A DNA stretch of 64,000 nucleotides from Micavibrio_B sp964399985 (GCA_964399985.1 CAYNRY010000002.1:186001-250000), one strand, 5' to 3'; positions 26,887 to 35,700 are shown, counted from the first letter of the stretch. Notes: generated by a model not told the origin, from the sequence alone. Made by a program: numbers and translations.

Positions 26887-26915
26887 TTGACAAAGAAACA
26901 GTGCTGATATAATTT
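26887..26915 (+). promoter_or_regulatory. Sigma70-type promoter, possibly leaderless transcript
   Basis: TTGACA at 26887-26892 and TATAAT at 26908-26913 (spacing 15; an alternative TAATTT gives spacing 17). The ATG of the next gene is at 26922, about where transcription would begin, and no SD is seen. Confidence 0.5.
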
Positions 26916-26921
26916 TACCCT

Positions 26922-27647
26922 ATGAACAGAACGGCTTACTTTCATCCGGCAATTGCGGAGGAGTTAGCCCTCCTTTCCCCGGACACCCGCATTCATTTTT
27001 ATTCACTCGCCGCCCGCGACGCGACATCGTTTTTCAATCTTGATCGCTACTGTAATTATCAGCCTCAAGGTCAAACGAATGTGAACCGGATTTTCGGCAC
27101 GGATTATTACGAGGTTACGGCGATCCCGAAAACCTGCGTGGCCATTAATCGCCACGCCATACAGGACTGCAATGTCTATCTGCATTTGAAAATCGACAAC
27201 GGAAGTATGGATAGGGCGGCATTCGATGAAGAGTTGATGGCAACCACCCAAGCGCGTTTGGCGCAGATGAAAACCCATGAAGCCGAAGTTCTCGGATTTT
27301 TTGAATTCGCCGATCTCTATGCCGACCCGGTCGAGCTGAAAGAAGCGAACCGGCTGGACATCGCCATGAGCCAGAATAAATTTTATCGGCGCATGATGCA
27401 ACTGGCATATCAGGATACGCTCAAAGGCTATAGATCTCTGTTTAATTTATCGCCCATGCAAATGGAAAGGGCGATAACGCGCTTCGAAAATTTTCTCGAG
27501 AGTTTCAACGAGAATTTGAGCAACCGTATGGGCGGGCGCGTGAATCTTGTCGTCAATTTCCGCGACGATGCTTTCTTCGAGGCAAAAAGTTTTCGCGAGC
27601 TGACAAAGGATGAAATGACTCATGAGATGAACGGGGATGGCGAGTAA
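26922..27647 (+). CDS. Hypothetical protein
   Basis: 241 aa, not recognised. It begins MNRTAYFHPAIAEELALLSPDTR and has a balanced alpha/beta composition with no signal peptide, membrane segment or known motif. A promoter abuts its start codon, so the mRNA may be leaderless. It converges on the RTX peptidase gene, leaving 9 bp between stop codons. Confidence 0.6.
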   Translation: MNRTAYFHPAIAEELALLSPDTRIHFYSLAARDATSFFNLDRYCNYQPQGQTNVNRIFGTDYYEVTAIPKTCVAINRHAIQDCNVYLHLKIDNGSMDRAAFDEELMATTQARLAQMKTHEAEVLGFFEFADLYADPVELKEANRLDIAMSQNKFYRRMMQLAYQDTLKGYRSLFNLSPMQMERAITRFENFLESFNENLSNRMGGRVNLVVNFRDDAFFEAKSFRELTKDEMTHEMNGDGE

Positions 27648-27656
27648 TATCGCTCT

Positions 27657-30600
27657 TTACGCCGCGATCAGATTTCCGTTTGTCAGCATCGAATCCGCAT
27701 CCATGCCGGTCTGGTAATAAATCACCGCAATCGACTCAGATGAATAAGCCGTGCCTGCACCATCGCGGTCGACCGAGACATCCGTATTCCCGCTGCTATC
27801 CGTCATGGTAATGAAATCATCGATCAGGCTGGTCAACGGATCATATCCAAAGAGAAGCTGCGAGATATCGAGCTTGTCGCCATCGGTAAAAGAGAAATCA
27901 TTGATATAATCGATGGAGCCGAGCGCCGCCGTATCGAAGAGGAATGTGTCTGCGCCCTCCCCGCCATAAAGATAATCACTTCCCGCGCCGCCGATCAAAG
28001 TGTCGTTACCGCGATTGCCGGCGAGCGAGTCATAGCCGTCCAGCCCTAAAAGCGTATCGTCGAATTTCGTGCCATAGAGACCATCGTTTAAAGAATTACC
28101 CTCCAGCGTTAACGCGCCGGTTAAATCCCATATCGTTGAATCATCGAACACGATTTGTTCAATCTGATCACGAATAAGGCTTTCATTATATCCTTCGGTT
28201 CCGGAATAAATCGTGACCATATTGCTGGTATTGTTCTTGTCTTCCAGATACAGCGTTCCGGAAGAATCCGTCCAAAGCCGGATATCAGCCGCATCTGTAT
28301 TTAGAAAGCGGATCGTATCATCCCCTTCCAAAACATTCTCGTAGATGTAATCGGCTCCGAAACCGGTATCGAAACTGTAAGTGTCGTTACCTGCACCCCC
28401 GTATAATTGATCACTGCCCGCTCCGCCAATGAGCGTGTCGTTACCGCGATTGCCGGCGAGCGAGTCATAGCCATCCATCCCTAAAAGCGTATCATCGAAT
28501 TTCGTGCCATAGAGACCATCGTTGGAAGAATTACCCTCCAGCGTTAACGCGCCGGTTAAATCCCATATCGTTGAATCATCGAACACGATTTGTTCAATCT
28601 GATCACGAATAAGGCTTTCATTATATCCTTCGGTTCCGGAATAAATCGTGACCATATTGCTGGTATTGTTCTTGTCTTCCAGATACAGCGTTCCGGAAGA
28701 ATCCGTCCAAAGCCGGATATCAGCCGCATCTGTATTTAGAAAGCGGATCGTATCATCCCCTTCCAAAACATTCTCGTAGATGTAATCGGCTCCGAAACCG
28801 GTATCGAAACTATAACTGTCGTCACCCTCACCGCCATAAAGATAATCCGTAGCTTCTCCGCCGACCAAATTGTCGTTGCCGCGATTGCCAAATAGCGAGT
28901 CATAGCCACCCATTCCCAAAAGAACATCATCGAATTGCGTGCCGTAAATAGAATCGTTGGAAGAATTACCCTCCAGCGTTAACGCGCCGGTTAAATCCCA
29001 AACACTGGTATCGTCAAAGACGATCCGCTCCATAACATCACGGATGGTTGTTTCATTATATCCTTCGGTTCCGGCATAAACCGTGATGAAATTTCCTGCA
29101 TTATTCTTATCTGCGATATACAGCGTTCCATAGGAGTCGGTCGTCATACGAACATCCGCCGCGTCGATATTCAACAGGCGGATCGTATCCGCCCCTTCCG
29201 AAAGATTTTCGTAGATATAATCGGCTCCGAATCCGGTATCGAAACTATAAGTGTCGTCTCCTGCACCCCCGTAAAGAAAATCTGCACCCTCCCCGCCGAT
29301 CAAAGTATCATTGCCGCCATAGGAATAGAGATAGTCGCTGCCGTCATTGCCTTGCATGATATCGCCGCGTGTGTTGAGGCCATGGATTGTGTCGGCGCCG
29401 TTCGTACCGTTAAAGGTCAGCGTGCCGGTCATATCGATGGAGCCGCTGCCGTAATTTAGTTTTTCGAAAAAATACGTCTCGCTCACCGACCCGCCCAAAA
29501 TACCAAGATCTTTATCATAGGTGGCGGAATAAGTGCCGGTGCCGGTTCTTTGCAAAGTCGAAGATGCAGCTTCGGCGATTGAGTCGTAAATTACGCCGTC
29601 GAAAACCGCGATGCCGTTGATCGTTTTGCCCGCTTCGAAATCAGGAATGGTGAAGGAAAAAGACGAACCGATGGTGATATTCAAACTGGCATAGCCGGTC
29701 GTATTACCGTCAGCGGTGATGTGAATATCGTCCAGCGAAACGGAACTGTTAAGGCCGATCTCCTTGACGAAGCTTTCATACGTCATTGTCGAATAACCGG
29801 AGCCGCCGGAAAAGGCGGTGACAATCCATGGATGCAAGGCTTCTGAACCATGCGCCGCATCGATCCAGTTCAATCCCATAGCGCGGTCTGTCTTGACGGA
29901 AGTGATCATACCGTCGGAAGAAATACCCACTCCGAACGCACCGACATTCATATCAGATAGAGATTCATAATCACCATTATAAACCGATAGCCCCGCCGTC
30001 AGATTAAAAGAATATAAAACAGGATCTAAATAATCGTACGGTTGGATATCAATAGGTGCAATCGACGTACCTCCGATTATAATTGCTTCAAAACCGCTAT
30101 GTTCTTGACTATGCTGCGACAAGCGATGCACCGCTAAATTTGCTGTTGTTCCACCACTGAAATAACTTATTCCGTTATCATAGTTGTATATACCGCTATA
30201 GATTTTTAATTGTGCATAATTATATGCGTCAATTCTGAAATTATAATCTTCCAGATTTTCTGCTGTGAATTCTATCGTATCGTTGCTGCCGCCGCCATAC
30301 TCATACTCCAGGGCATAAACACTTCCGCCCTTATCAAGATCGACGATGTAAGTATCCGATCCCTCACCGCCATGAATGAGATCATCGCCGCCACCTGTCC
30401 AAAAAATATTATTGCCCGTATCGCCGAAGATCCTGTCGCTTCCATTGGATCCCTTGATAACTTCAATTCCAGTAAAATAATCCGTATCCCCGGGTGAGCC
30501 GTACGATCTATACTTGGCGGTGCCAGTTGCAAGATCGATTTCTACACCTTCGAGATGCCCGGCCCCTGAATAATCAAGCATATCGATGCCGTCGCCGCCG

Positions 30601-32054
30601 TAATAAAAATCCCCCTCAATACCTTCTATTTCTTCATAACCGTAAAGCGTATCATTGCCATCACCGCCATAAACGTAATCTACGCCTCCACCGCCATATA
30701 AATGGTCCTCGCCCGTACCTCCGTAAAGATAGTCGGCTCCATTCCCGCCGTAGAGATAATCATCCCCTCCCTCTCCATAAAGATAATCATCCCCGCTTGA
30801 ATTGAGCGCAGGCGCGGGATTACCAGAACCGGATTCCCACCCGACAAAGCCAGAACTATTATCCCAAATAGCGCCGATAACGGCATCGTCATCAATTGTA
30901 AGACCGTCGCCAAATATGCGGTCATGACCACCGCCGCCATGAATTTCATTATCCCACGCATTGCCGATTAAGATATCATTGGCGCTTGTACCGATAGCGT
31001 TTTCAATGATGGCATAATAGGCAATGGCCAAATTGTCTGTTGCCGCATAGCCTTCCGCATTTTTACCGACCGAGCTAAAATTGCCTTGGCGAAGATCGAG
31101 AATTACGGTGTCCGTATAACCAGAAGCATCTATCGTATCGGTTCCGCCGCCATCCCAGATCGTATAGATGAATGCGTCATTCGGGCGCGAAGACGCAAAA
31201 GCCGTTGCCGCGCTGTAAGTCGTATTCGTATTTCTAGTATCGTAATTGCGGCCATAAATTTCCTGCAACGCCAGAATATCGTACATTTGCAAACCCGAAG
31301 GAAGCACGCTTTGATCAGTAGTAATGATAGGGACACTATTCCCTACACCGATTGAAGGGTCATCAAAAAAATCCAAAGTGTCAGTAAATCCCATGCCATC
31401 TAGGGTATGATATGACATTATTGTATATTTTTGATTGTCTATAGAATTATCTTGAGGATGACTTAGGCCCATAGAATGACCTAACTCATGCAGTATTGTT
31501 TGAAACTGAAGTGTGCCTAAGATTGTATTACTCCATCCGTAGTAAAAATCAGAATTTAGCCAAATATCCCCATATGAACCTTCACCATATGTTTGACTAA
31601 ATGCTGGAGCAGATGCAATTCTATCAGGAGCATTCATATATCCTGCTACACCGCGATCATATGTGGTTCCGTTACCGTCATCCCATTCAGTTTGACCAAT
31701 ATTTATTATTGCATCTTCTGCACTAGCTGATGAAAAGCTGACTTTAGCAACATCATCAAAAAAATTTGTGTATGTGAAATTATATCCAAGTTTTGTTTTA
31801 AATATGATTTCAAAAATATCTTGTTGATTTGTGACTAAAGCCGAAAACTCTACAAACTCAATATTACCTGAACCCACAGTGAGGTCATAAGAATTCACAT
31901 TGTTGTTAATATTGGAAAAATCCGTATATTGAAGATAATTGTAGGTAAAATTATATATGTTACTAACTGGAGTAATATATGTGTTTGGAAGGCTTGTGGA
32001 ATCTAAAAAATTTATACTGCTTAGTAAGTATTGGTAATCTAATGATTGCGGCAT
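27657..32054 (-). CDS. Large RTX-type M10 metallopeptidase (serralysin-like), type I secretion target
   Basis: 1465 aa from the ATG at 32054, with SD GGGGGAA 4 bases upstream. There is no N-terminal signal peptide. The zinc motif HELGHSMGLSH lies near residue 188, with the Met-turn YTIMSYH after it. The serralysin C-terminal region follows (YGRNYDTRNTNTTYSAATAF, IYTIWDGGGTDTIDASG). RTX-type calcium repeats of a YLYGG variety cover about residues 410-520. From about residue 925 there are three 145-residue repeats, each ending in RTX motifs. The C-terminus SMLTNGNLIAA fits a type I secretion signal. No secretion transporter genes are in this window. It is the only complete member of the local array. 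Confidence 0.9.
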   Translation of the reverse strand: MPQSLDYQYLLSSINFLDSTSLPNTYITPVSNIYNFTYNYLQYTDFSNINNNVNSYDLTVGSGNIEFVEFSALVTNQQDIFEIIFKTKLGYNFTYTNFFDDVAKVSFSSASAEDAIINIGQTEWDDGNGTTYDRGVAGYMNAPDRIASAPAFSQTYGEGSYGDIWLNSDFYYGWSNTILGTLQFQTILHELGHSMGLSHPQDNSIDNQKYTIMSYHTLDGMGFTDTLDFFDDPSIGVGNSVPIITTDQSVLPSGLQMYDILALQEIYGRNYDTRNTNTTYSAATAFASSRPNDAFIYTIWDGGGTDTIDASGYTDTVILDLRQGNFSSVGKNAEGYAATDNLAIAYYAIIENAIGTSANDILIGNAWDNEIHGGGGHDRIFGDGLTIDDDAVIGAIWDNSSGFVGWESGSGNPAPALNSSGDDYLYGEGGDDYLYGGNGADYLYGGTGEDHLYGGGGVDYVYGGDGNDTLYGYEEIEGIEGDFYYGGDGIDMLDYSGAGHLEGVEIDLATGTAKYRSYGSPGDTDYFTGIEVIKGSNGSDRIFGDTGNNIFWTGGGDDLIHGGEGSDTYIVDLDKGGSVYALEYEYGGGSNDTIEFTAENLEDYNFRIDAYNYAQLKIYSGIYNYDNGISYFSGGTTANLAVHRLSQHSQEHSGFEAIIIGGTSIAPIDIQPYDYLDPVLYSFNLTAGLSVYNGDYESLSDMNVGAFGVGISSDGMITSVKTDRAMGLNWIDAAHGSEALHPWIVTAFSGGSGYSTMTYESFVKEIGLNSSVSLDDIHITADGNTTGYASLNITIGSSFSFTIPDFEAGKTINGIAVFDGVIYDSIAEAASSTLQRTGTGTYSATYDKDLGILGGSVSETYFFEKLNYGSGSIDMTGTLTFNGTNGADTIHGLNTRGDIMQGNDGSDYLYSYGGNDTLIGGEGADFLYGGAGDDTYSFDTGFGADYIYENLSEGADTIRLLNIDAADVRMTTDSYGTLYIADKNNAGNFITVYAGTEGYNETTIRDVMERIVFDDTSVWDLTGALTLEGNSSNDSIYGTQFDDVLLGMGGYDSLFGNRGNDNLVGGEATDYLYGGEGDDSYSFDTGFGADYIYENVLEGDDTIRFLNTDAADIRLWTDSSGTLYLEDKNNTSNMVTIYSGTEGYNESLIRDQIEQIVFDDSTIWDLTGALTLEGNSSNDGLYGTKFDDTLLGMDGYDSLAGNRGNDTLIGGAGSDQLYGGAGNDTYSFDTGFGADYIYENVLEGDDTIRFLNTDAADIRLWTDSSGTLYLEDKNNTSNMVTIYSGTEGYNESLIRDQIEQIVFDDSTIWDLTGALTLEGNSLNDGLYGTKFDDTLLGLDGYDSLAGNRGNDTLIGGAGSDYLYGGEGADTFLFDTAALGSIDYINDFSFTDGDKLDISQLLFGYDPLTSLIDDFITMTDSSGNTDVSVDRDGAGTAYSSESIAVIYYQTGMDADSMLTNGNLIAA
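27960..29290 (-). repeat. Three tandem 435-bp repeats inside the RTX gene
   Basis: The phase marker GCGAGCGAGT occurs at 28021 and 28456, and its variant AATAGCGAGT at 28891: exactly 435 bp (145 codons) apart each time. The first two copies are almost identical over several hundred bases, and the third has diverged. Each unit encodes a beta-rich block (FDTGFGADYIYEN...TIWDLTGALTLEGNS) plus RTX repeats. Confidence 0.85.
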
Positions 32055-32073
32055 AATTCCCCCTAAGTTTAAA

Positions 32074-32685
32074 TCATGGATATTTGCGTATAATAGGACC
32101 ACTAATAGAATCTATTTGAGATGTGTTGATTTTATTCCGTGGCCGCAAGCTTTCTAATAAAAAGCTTTCTATGGTTTCATTTAAACTTTGACTTTCGATG
32201 CCTGGAAAATAAACCTTAGTGTTGAAACTATTAGCATTTTTGTAAATTTCTTCGCTGCCTTCAATCTTTCGATAAAAGCCCGATGTCAAAATGACATGTT
32301 CTGGAATGTTTTCTTTTTTCATTATGACTTTAATATTGAATTTTATATTAAGCACATTTGGATTGGCAGCATCTGTCGAATCAGCTTTAAGTGCGAAATA
32401 TACCGATTTTTCTTTGTTAAAATCTTTTATACATCCCGCTAAATTCTCTAAAACAACTTTTTTAAAGATTGGCTCTAAATCTTTTTTATTTAATTCTGGC
32501 TTCAAATTTTTGAAGTGATTAGGCATATTTGATAGATCAACGATTATATAGTTAATGTTCTCAAACGTTGGAACTGCATTTTCACAATTGGTTTTTGAAA
32601 ATGCTTGTTGGGAATTTAACAAAACAAAGAATATGAATATAATTTTTATAATTTTAAGATTTTTATTTTTTGATAAGTTCTTCAT
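32074..32685 (-). CDS. Exported hypothetical protein of the last cassette
   Basis: 203 aa with SD GGGGAG before the ATG. N-terminal MKNLSKNKNLKIIKIIFIFFVLLNSQQAFS is a signal peptide that resembles the MKKLSKKQK starts of the other small cassette proteins. The mature part is Lys/Asn-rich with two Cys and no known motif. It stops 19 bp before the RTX peptidase start, so the two are co-transcribed. By position it could be a periplasmic partner or inhibitor of the peptidase, but nothing in the sequence proves this. Confidence 0.7.
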   Translation of the reverse strand: MKNLSKNKNLKIIKIIFIFFVLLNSQQAFSKTNCENAVPTFENINYIIVDLSNMPNHFKNLKPELNKKDLEPIFKKVVLENLAGCIKDFNKEKSVYFALKADSTDAANPNVLNIKFNIKVIMKKENIPEHVILTSGFYRKIEGSEEIYKNANSFNTKVYFPGIESQSLNETIESFLLESLRPRNKINTSQIDSISGPIIRKYP

Positions 32686-32825
32686 CGAATCTCCCCTTTA
32701 AAATTTTGAATATGGTGCATGACAAAATAATGTCTGTCAACTTTGCGCGAGCATGGACATAATAGTTATCGCATAGGTTGTGAACTCGATGTTTATGCAA
32801 GATTTAGTTTGACAATTTATCCAGC
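32686..32825 (-). repeat. Cassette upstream element, copy A
   Basis: About 140 bp between the truncated peptidase stop and the 203-aa gene. It contains the dyad TGACAAAATAATGTCTGTCA (32720-32739, one mismatch from perfect), which read on the minus strand holds a TTGACA -35-like hexamer, and ends in GGGGAG. Copy B is nearly identical; C and D are diverged. Confidence 0.8.
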
Positions 32826-33746
32826 TCATTGGCGCAGGTCGATCAGATCATGAACGTCATAATCGGAAGCATCTATCGTATCCGTCCCGCCGCCATCCCA
32901 GATCGTATAGATGAATGCGTCATTCGGGCGCGAAGACGCAAAAGCCGTTGCCGCGCTGTAAGTCGTATTTGTATTTCTTGTATCGTAATTCCGGCCATAA
33001 ATTTCCTGCAACGCCGCGATATCCATCAATTGAAGACCGAAGGGAGTGACTTCATTATCCGCGCCTGTCGGGTCCATGCCGTCCATAGGATTGTAGGACA
33101 TGATGGAATATTTTTGATCGTCATAGCCAGTTATATCATTTGCATTATCATCAGCTGTATGACCAAGACCAAGGCTATGGGCCGTTTCATGCATTATTCC
33201 CCAATAACCAAAAGAGCCTTTAGTATTTTCATCCCAGAAATCCGTCGAATCCTTATTTAGCCATATGTCGCCATGCTTCAAAGAGTTCCAACTATCTGAA
33301 GCATCCATCTCATATCCAGGCGTTCCATAGGTGGGAGCAGATCCACCGCTTGTGGTTTGACCATAGACTATGTGAGCATTTGTTTTATCTCCTGCGATGA
33401 ATTCAATATTGACGATATCTTCAAAAGATCCGCTATAGTAATCTGATAAATTAGCTTGAAGAATATCTTGGATTGCAGATGATTGGCTTGCAGATACTGA
33501 AGGATCCTTAGCACTAGATGAATTTAGAGGAATATAAATTTCTTCGCTATCTCCTAAATTATAATAGTTTAAAGCTAGCATGTCCGAATAATTGGAAAGT
33601 GCAAAATAATAAATTTCCCATTTACCATTACTTTGATCAACATCGGTTCGTGGATCAAATAAAATTCCGGAAAGCTCAGTTTGATCTGCGCCTCCTATAA
33701 AATTTATGGATTGAAGCAAATCCTCGTAATCACCATATATTGGCAT
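32826..33746 (-). CDS. Truncated M10 metallopeptidase (no RTX region)
   Basis: 306 aa with SD GGGGGCG. The catalytic site HETAHSLGLGH and Met-turn YSIMSYN are intact. The frame ends at HDLIDLRQ, the point where the full-length protein continues into the serralysin C-terminal and RTX region. It therefore lacks calcium repeats and the type I secretion signal. About 150 bp of its 3' end (32868-33015) is nearly identical to the full-length gene. It could be an inactive relic or a non-secreted enzyme. It is preceded 19 bp upstream by a small membrane peptide gene. Confidence 0.75.
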   Translation of the reverse strand: MPIYGDYEDLLQSINFIGGADQTELSGILFDPRTDVDQSNGKWEIYYFALSNYSDMLALNYYNLGDSEEIYIPLNSSSAKDPSVSASQSSAIQDILQANLSDYYSGSFEDIVNIEFIAGDKTNAHIVYGQTTSGGSAPTYGTPGYEMDASDSWNSLKHGDIWLNKDSTDFWDENTKGSFGYWGIMHETAHSLGLGHTADDNANDITGYDDQKYSIMSYNPMDGMDPTGADNEVTPFGLQLMDIAALQEIYGRNYDTRNTNTTYSAATAFASSRPNDAFIYTIWDGGGTDTIDASDYDVHDLIDLRQ

Positions 33747-33765
33747 TTACGCCCCCACGTTGAAA

Positions 33766-33933
33766 TTATTTGTCGATGCTAGGCTTTTTTTCAGTTGGAT
33801 AGAAAGCATTAACTTTTTTAGGTTGATTATCTACTTCTTGTACCTGCATTCGTGACGAGCCCAAAAGTAGTATTAATAAAACGACCCCTACAGATAAAAT
33901 TACAATCTTTTGTTTCTTGGATAATTTCTTCAT
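33766..33933 (-). CDS. Small membrane-anchored peptide of cassette B
   Basis: 55 aa, MKKLSKKQKIVILSVGVVLL then a polar tail ending TEKKPSIDK. The N-terminus is a charged start plus one hydrophobic helix, so it is an anchored or exported peptide. The start has GGGGAG upstream. It stops 19 bp before the truncated peptidase, as in the other cassettes. Its first nine residues match the small genes at 35185 and 35687 almost exactly, but its helix is not built from 7-bp repeats. Confidence 0.7.
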   Translation of the reverse strand: MKKLSKKQKIVILSVGVVLLILLLGSSRMQVQEVDNQPKKVNAFYPTEKKPSIDK

Positions 33934-34074
33934 CGAATCTCCCCGTTAAAAATTTTGAATATGGTGCAGGACAAAATAATGTCTGTCAACTTTGCGCGAG
34001 CATGGACATAATAGTTATCGCATAGGTTGTGAACTCGATGTTTATGCAAGATTTAGTTTGACAATTTATCCAGC
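33934..34074 (-). repeat. Cassette upstream element, copy B
   Basis: Almost identical to copy A, including ACAAAATAATGTCTGTCA at 33971-33988 and the GAACTCGATGTTTATGCAAG block. It joins the stop of the frameshifted peptidase to the start of the 55-aa gene. Confidence 0.8.
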
Positions 34075-34993
34075 TCATTGGCGCAGGTCGATCAGATCAT
34101 GAACGTCATAATCGGAAGCATCTATCGTATCCGTCCCGCCGCCATCCCAGATCGTATAGATGAATGCGTCATTCGGGCGCGAAGACGCAAAAGCCGTTGC
34201 CGCGCTGTAAGTCGTATTTGTATTTCTTGTATCGTAATTCCGGCCATAGATTTCCTGCAACGCCGCGATATCCATTAATTGAAGGCCGAACGGCGCAACT
34301 TCATCATCTGGAGTAGAAAGAGGCTCCATGCCGTCCATCCACTTGTATGACATTATAGAATATTTCTTACTGTCAAATCCTGTTATATCATTACCATTAT
34401 CGTCAGCTGTATGACCAAGACCAAGGCTATGGGCCGTTTCATGCATTAAGGCATGATAGCCCCCTGAGCCTAATTCAAAATTATCCCATACGGTGATAGA
34501 GTCTTTATTCAGCCAAATATCTCCATGCTTTTGAGATATATTCGTAGCCCCTATATTATCACTGAAATCTATCTCGTATCCTGGCGTCTGCGCACTTGGA
34601 GCGGAGTTGCCGCTTGTAGTTTGCCCTAAAACTATATGTGCTGTTGATAATGTACCAGCAGTGAATTGCATATTTGCCACATCTTCAAAAGACACGCTGT
34701 AATCATCCGATAAGACGGTGGAGAATATTCTGAACTGCATATTGCTGGCCTAGAGATAAGGCCGGGCCTCCCGCAGGCATATAATCATCTTCGCTATCCG
34801 TGGAGGAATAGTAATTTAGGTTTGAAAAATCTGCCGTGCTCGTGAGCATCATGTAATAAAATTGATATTTGCCACTAACCGAGCTGACTACGGTTCTAGA
34901 ATCCCCAAGAATTGCCGGAAGTGTATTTTGTGCCGCTCCACCTATAAAATTATAGCTTTGAAGCAAACTTTCATAGTCGCTATACGTTGTCAT
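34075..34993 (-). pseudogene. Frameshifted truncated M10 metallopeptidase
   Basis: The N-terminal frame (from ATG 34993, SD AGGGG) ends at 34703, while the catalytic frame resumes in the other phase around 34740. Comparison with the paralogue (AIQDILQANLSDYYSG) places the shift near 34715-34725, after AVQNIL. The catalytic part keeps HETAHSLGLGH and YSIMSYK and ends at HDLIDLRQ like cassette B. There is no simple repeat at the shift, so this looks like ordinary decay or a sequencing indel. Confidence 0.8.
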
Positions 34994-35010
34994 TATTCAC
35001 CCCTATCAAG

Positions 35011-35185
35011 CTATTTAAATTCTAAGCATTCGCCATTTCCTTGCGAAACGCACCCGCCATTTACTTTTAAATATTCAGGTTCTGAGAATTTCTTATATGA
35101 GTAAAGCAAGCAGCAAGCAGCAAGCAGCAAGCAGCAAGCAGCAAGCAGCGATTATAATCTTTTGTTTCTTGGATAATCTCTTCAT
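35011..35185 (-). pseudogene. Small lipoprotein-like gene switched out of frame by a heptamer tract
   Basis: As it stands the frame from ATG 35185 gives only 30 aa (to 35093): MKRLSKKQK, then III, then AACCLLL twice. The tract is six perfect 7-bp repeats. Beyond it, in another phase, lies a tail (KKFSEPEYLKVNGGC...GECLEFK, stop 35011-35013) that matches the tail of the paralogue at 35496-35687 (TKFS...EGC...GVCVE). Removing one 7-bp unit would join head and tail and place the stop 17 bp before the peptidase, the usual cassette spacing. It is therefore a candidate phase-variable gene in the OFF state. Confidence 0.75.
35106..35147 (-). repeat. Perfect heptanucleotide repeat (GCAAGCA)x6
   Basis: Six uninterrupted copies of GCAAGCA on the plus strand, read TGCTTGC on the coding minus strand. 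They encode an AACCLLL pattern that repeats every seven residues (three units per 7 codons). Such tracts gain or lose units by slipped-strand mispairing. Confidence 0.95.
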
Positions 35186-35318
35186 CGGATCTCCCCTTTA
35201 AAATTTTGAATATGGTGCATGACAGAATAATGTCTGTCAACTTTGCGCGAGTTTAGACATAAACGTTATACTACAGGTTGATAACTTGATTTTTACCCAA
35301 GACGCAGTATGAAATTTC
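35186..35318 (-). repeat. Cassette upstream element, copy C
   Basis: Contains the perfect palindrome TGACAGA-ATAATG-TCTGTCA (35220-35239) and the shared CTTTGCGCGAG block. Its 5' portion matches copy D (GACGCAGTATGAAATTTCTC), not A/B. Confidence 0.8.
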
Positions 35319-35471
35319 TCAAGCCGCAATCCGCGATAACAATACGCCGTTTATATCCTGACTGACATCGGTTCGCGCATCACTCGAAGAATTTGGAATT
35401 TGCGATTTTCCTGCGCCGCCGATAAAATTGTAATTAAAAAGCAAATTTTCATAGTCGCTATAAGATGTCAT
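35319..35471 (-). CDS. Miniature M10-derived protein (N-terminus joined to C-terminus)
   Basis: 50 aa with a strong SD (GGAG). The start MTSYSDYENLLFNYNFIGGAG matches the N-terminus of the truncated peptidases (SDYESLLQSYNFIGGA). The end GVLLSRIAA resembles the NLIAA end of the RTX protein. The whole catalytic region is missing. It is most likely an internal deletion product. It may still be translated, given the SD and open frame. Confidence 0.6.
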   Translation of the reverse strand: MTSYSDYENLLFNYNFIGGAGKSQIPNSSSDARTDVSQDINGVLLSRIAA

Positions 35472-35495
35472 AGTTTTCTCCTACGAATTATTTAA

Positions 35496-35687
35496 TTAAT
35501 TGCTTCGATATTTCCTAAGATTTAGATTTGGCTCTACACAAACACCATCCACTTCCCTTTGACATCCCTCATTAATAGGGGCTGCTTTTCTAGAAAACTT
35601 TGTTGGAATAAGCAGCAAGCAGCAAGCAGCGAGTAGAAAGCAACAAGCAGCGATTATAATTTTTTGTTTCTTGGATAATTTCTTCAT
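35496..35687 (-). CDS. Small lipoprotein-like peptide of cassette D
   Basis: 63 aa from the ATG at 35687 with SD AAAGGGGG. MKKLSKKQK is followed by a hydrophobic core (IIIAACCFLLAACCLLL) containing LAAC lipobox-like sites, then a polar tail with two Cys (EGCQREVDGVC). The core is coded by six 7-bp units, two of them degenerate, so the frame is stabilised relative to the paralogue at 35185. It is followed 24 bp later by the miniature peptidase. Confidence 0.65.
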   Translation of the reverse strand: MKKLSKKQKIIIAACCFLLAACCLLLIPTKFSRKAAPINEGCQREVDGVCVEPNLNLRKYRSN

Positions 35688-35700
35688 CGCGCCCCCTTTA

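Noticed and set aside
35106..35147. CRISPR-like repeat
   Set aside because: Units are 7 bp and contiguous without spacers; this is a simple tandem repeat within a coding frame.
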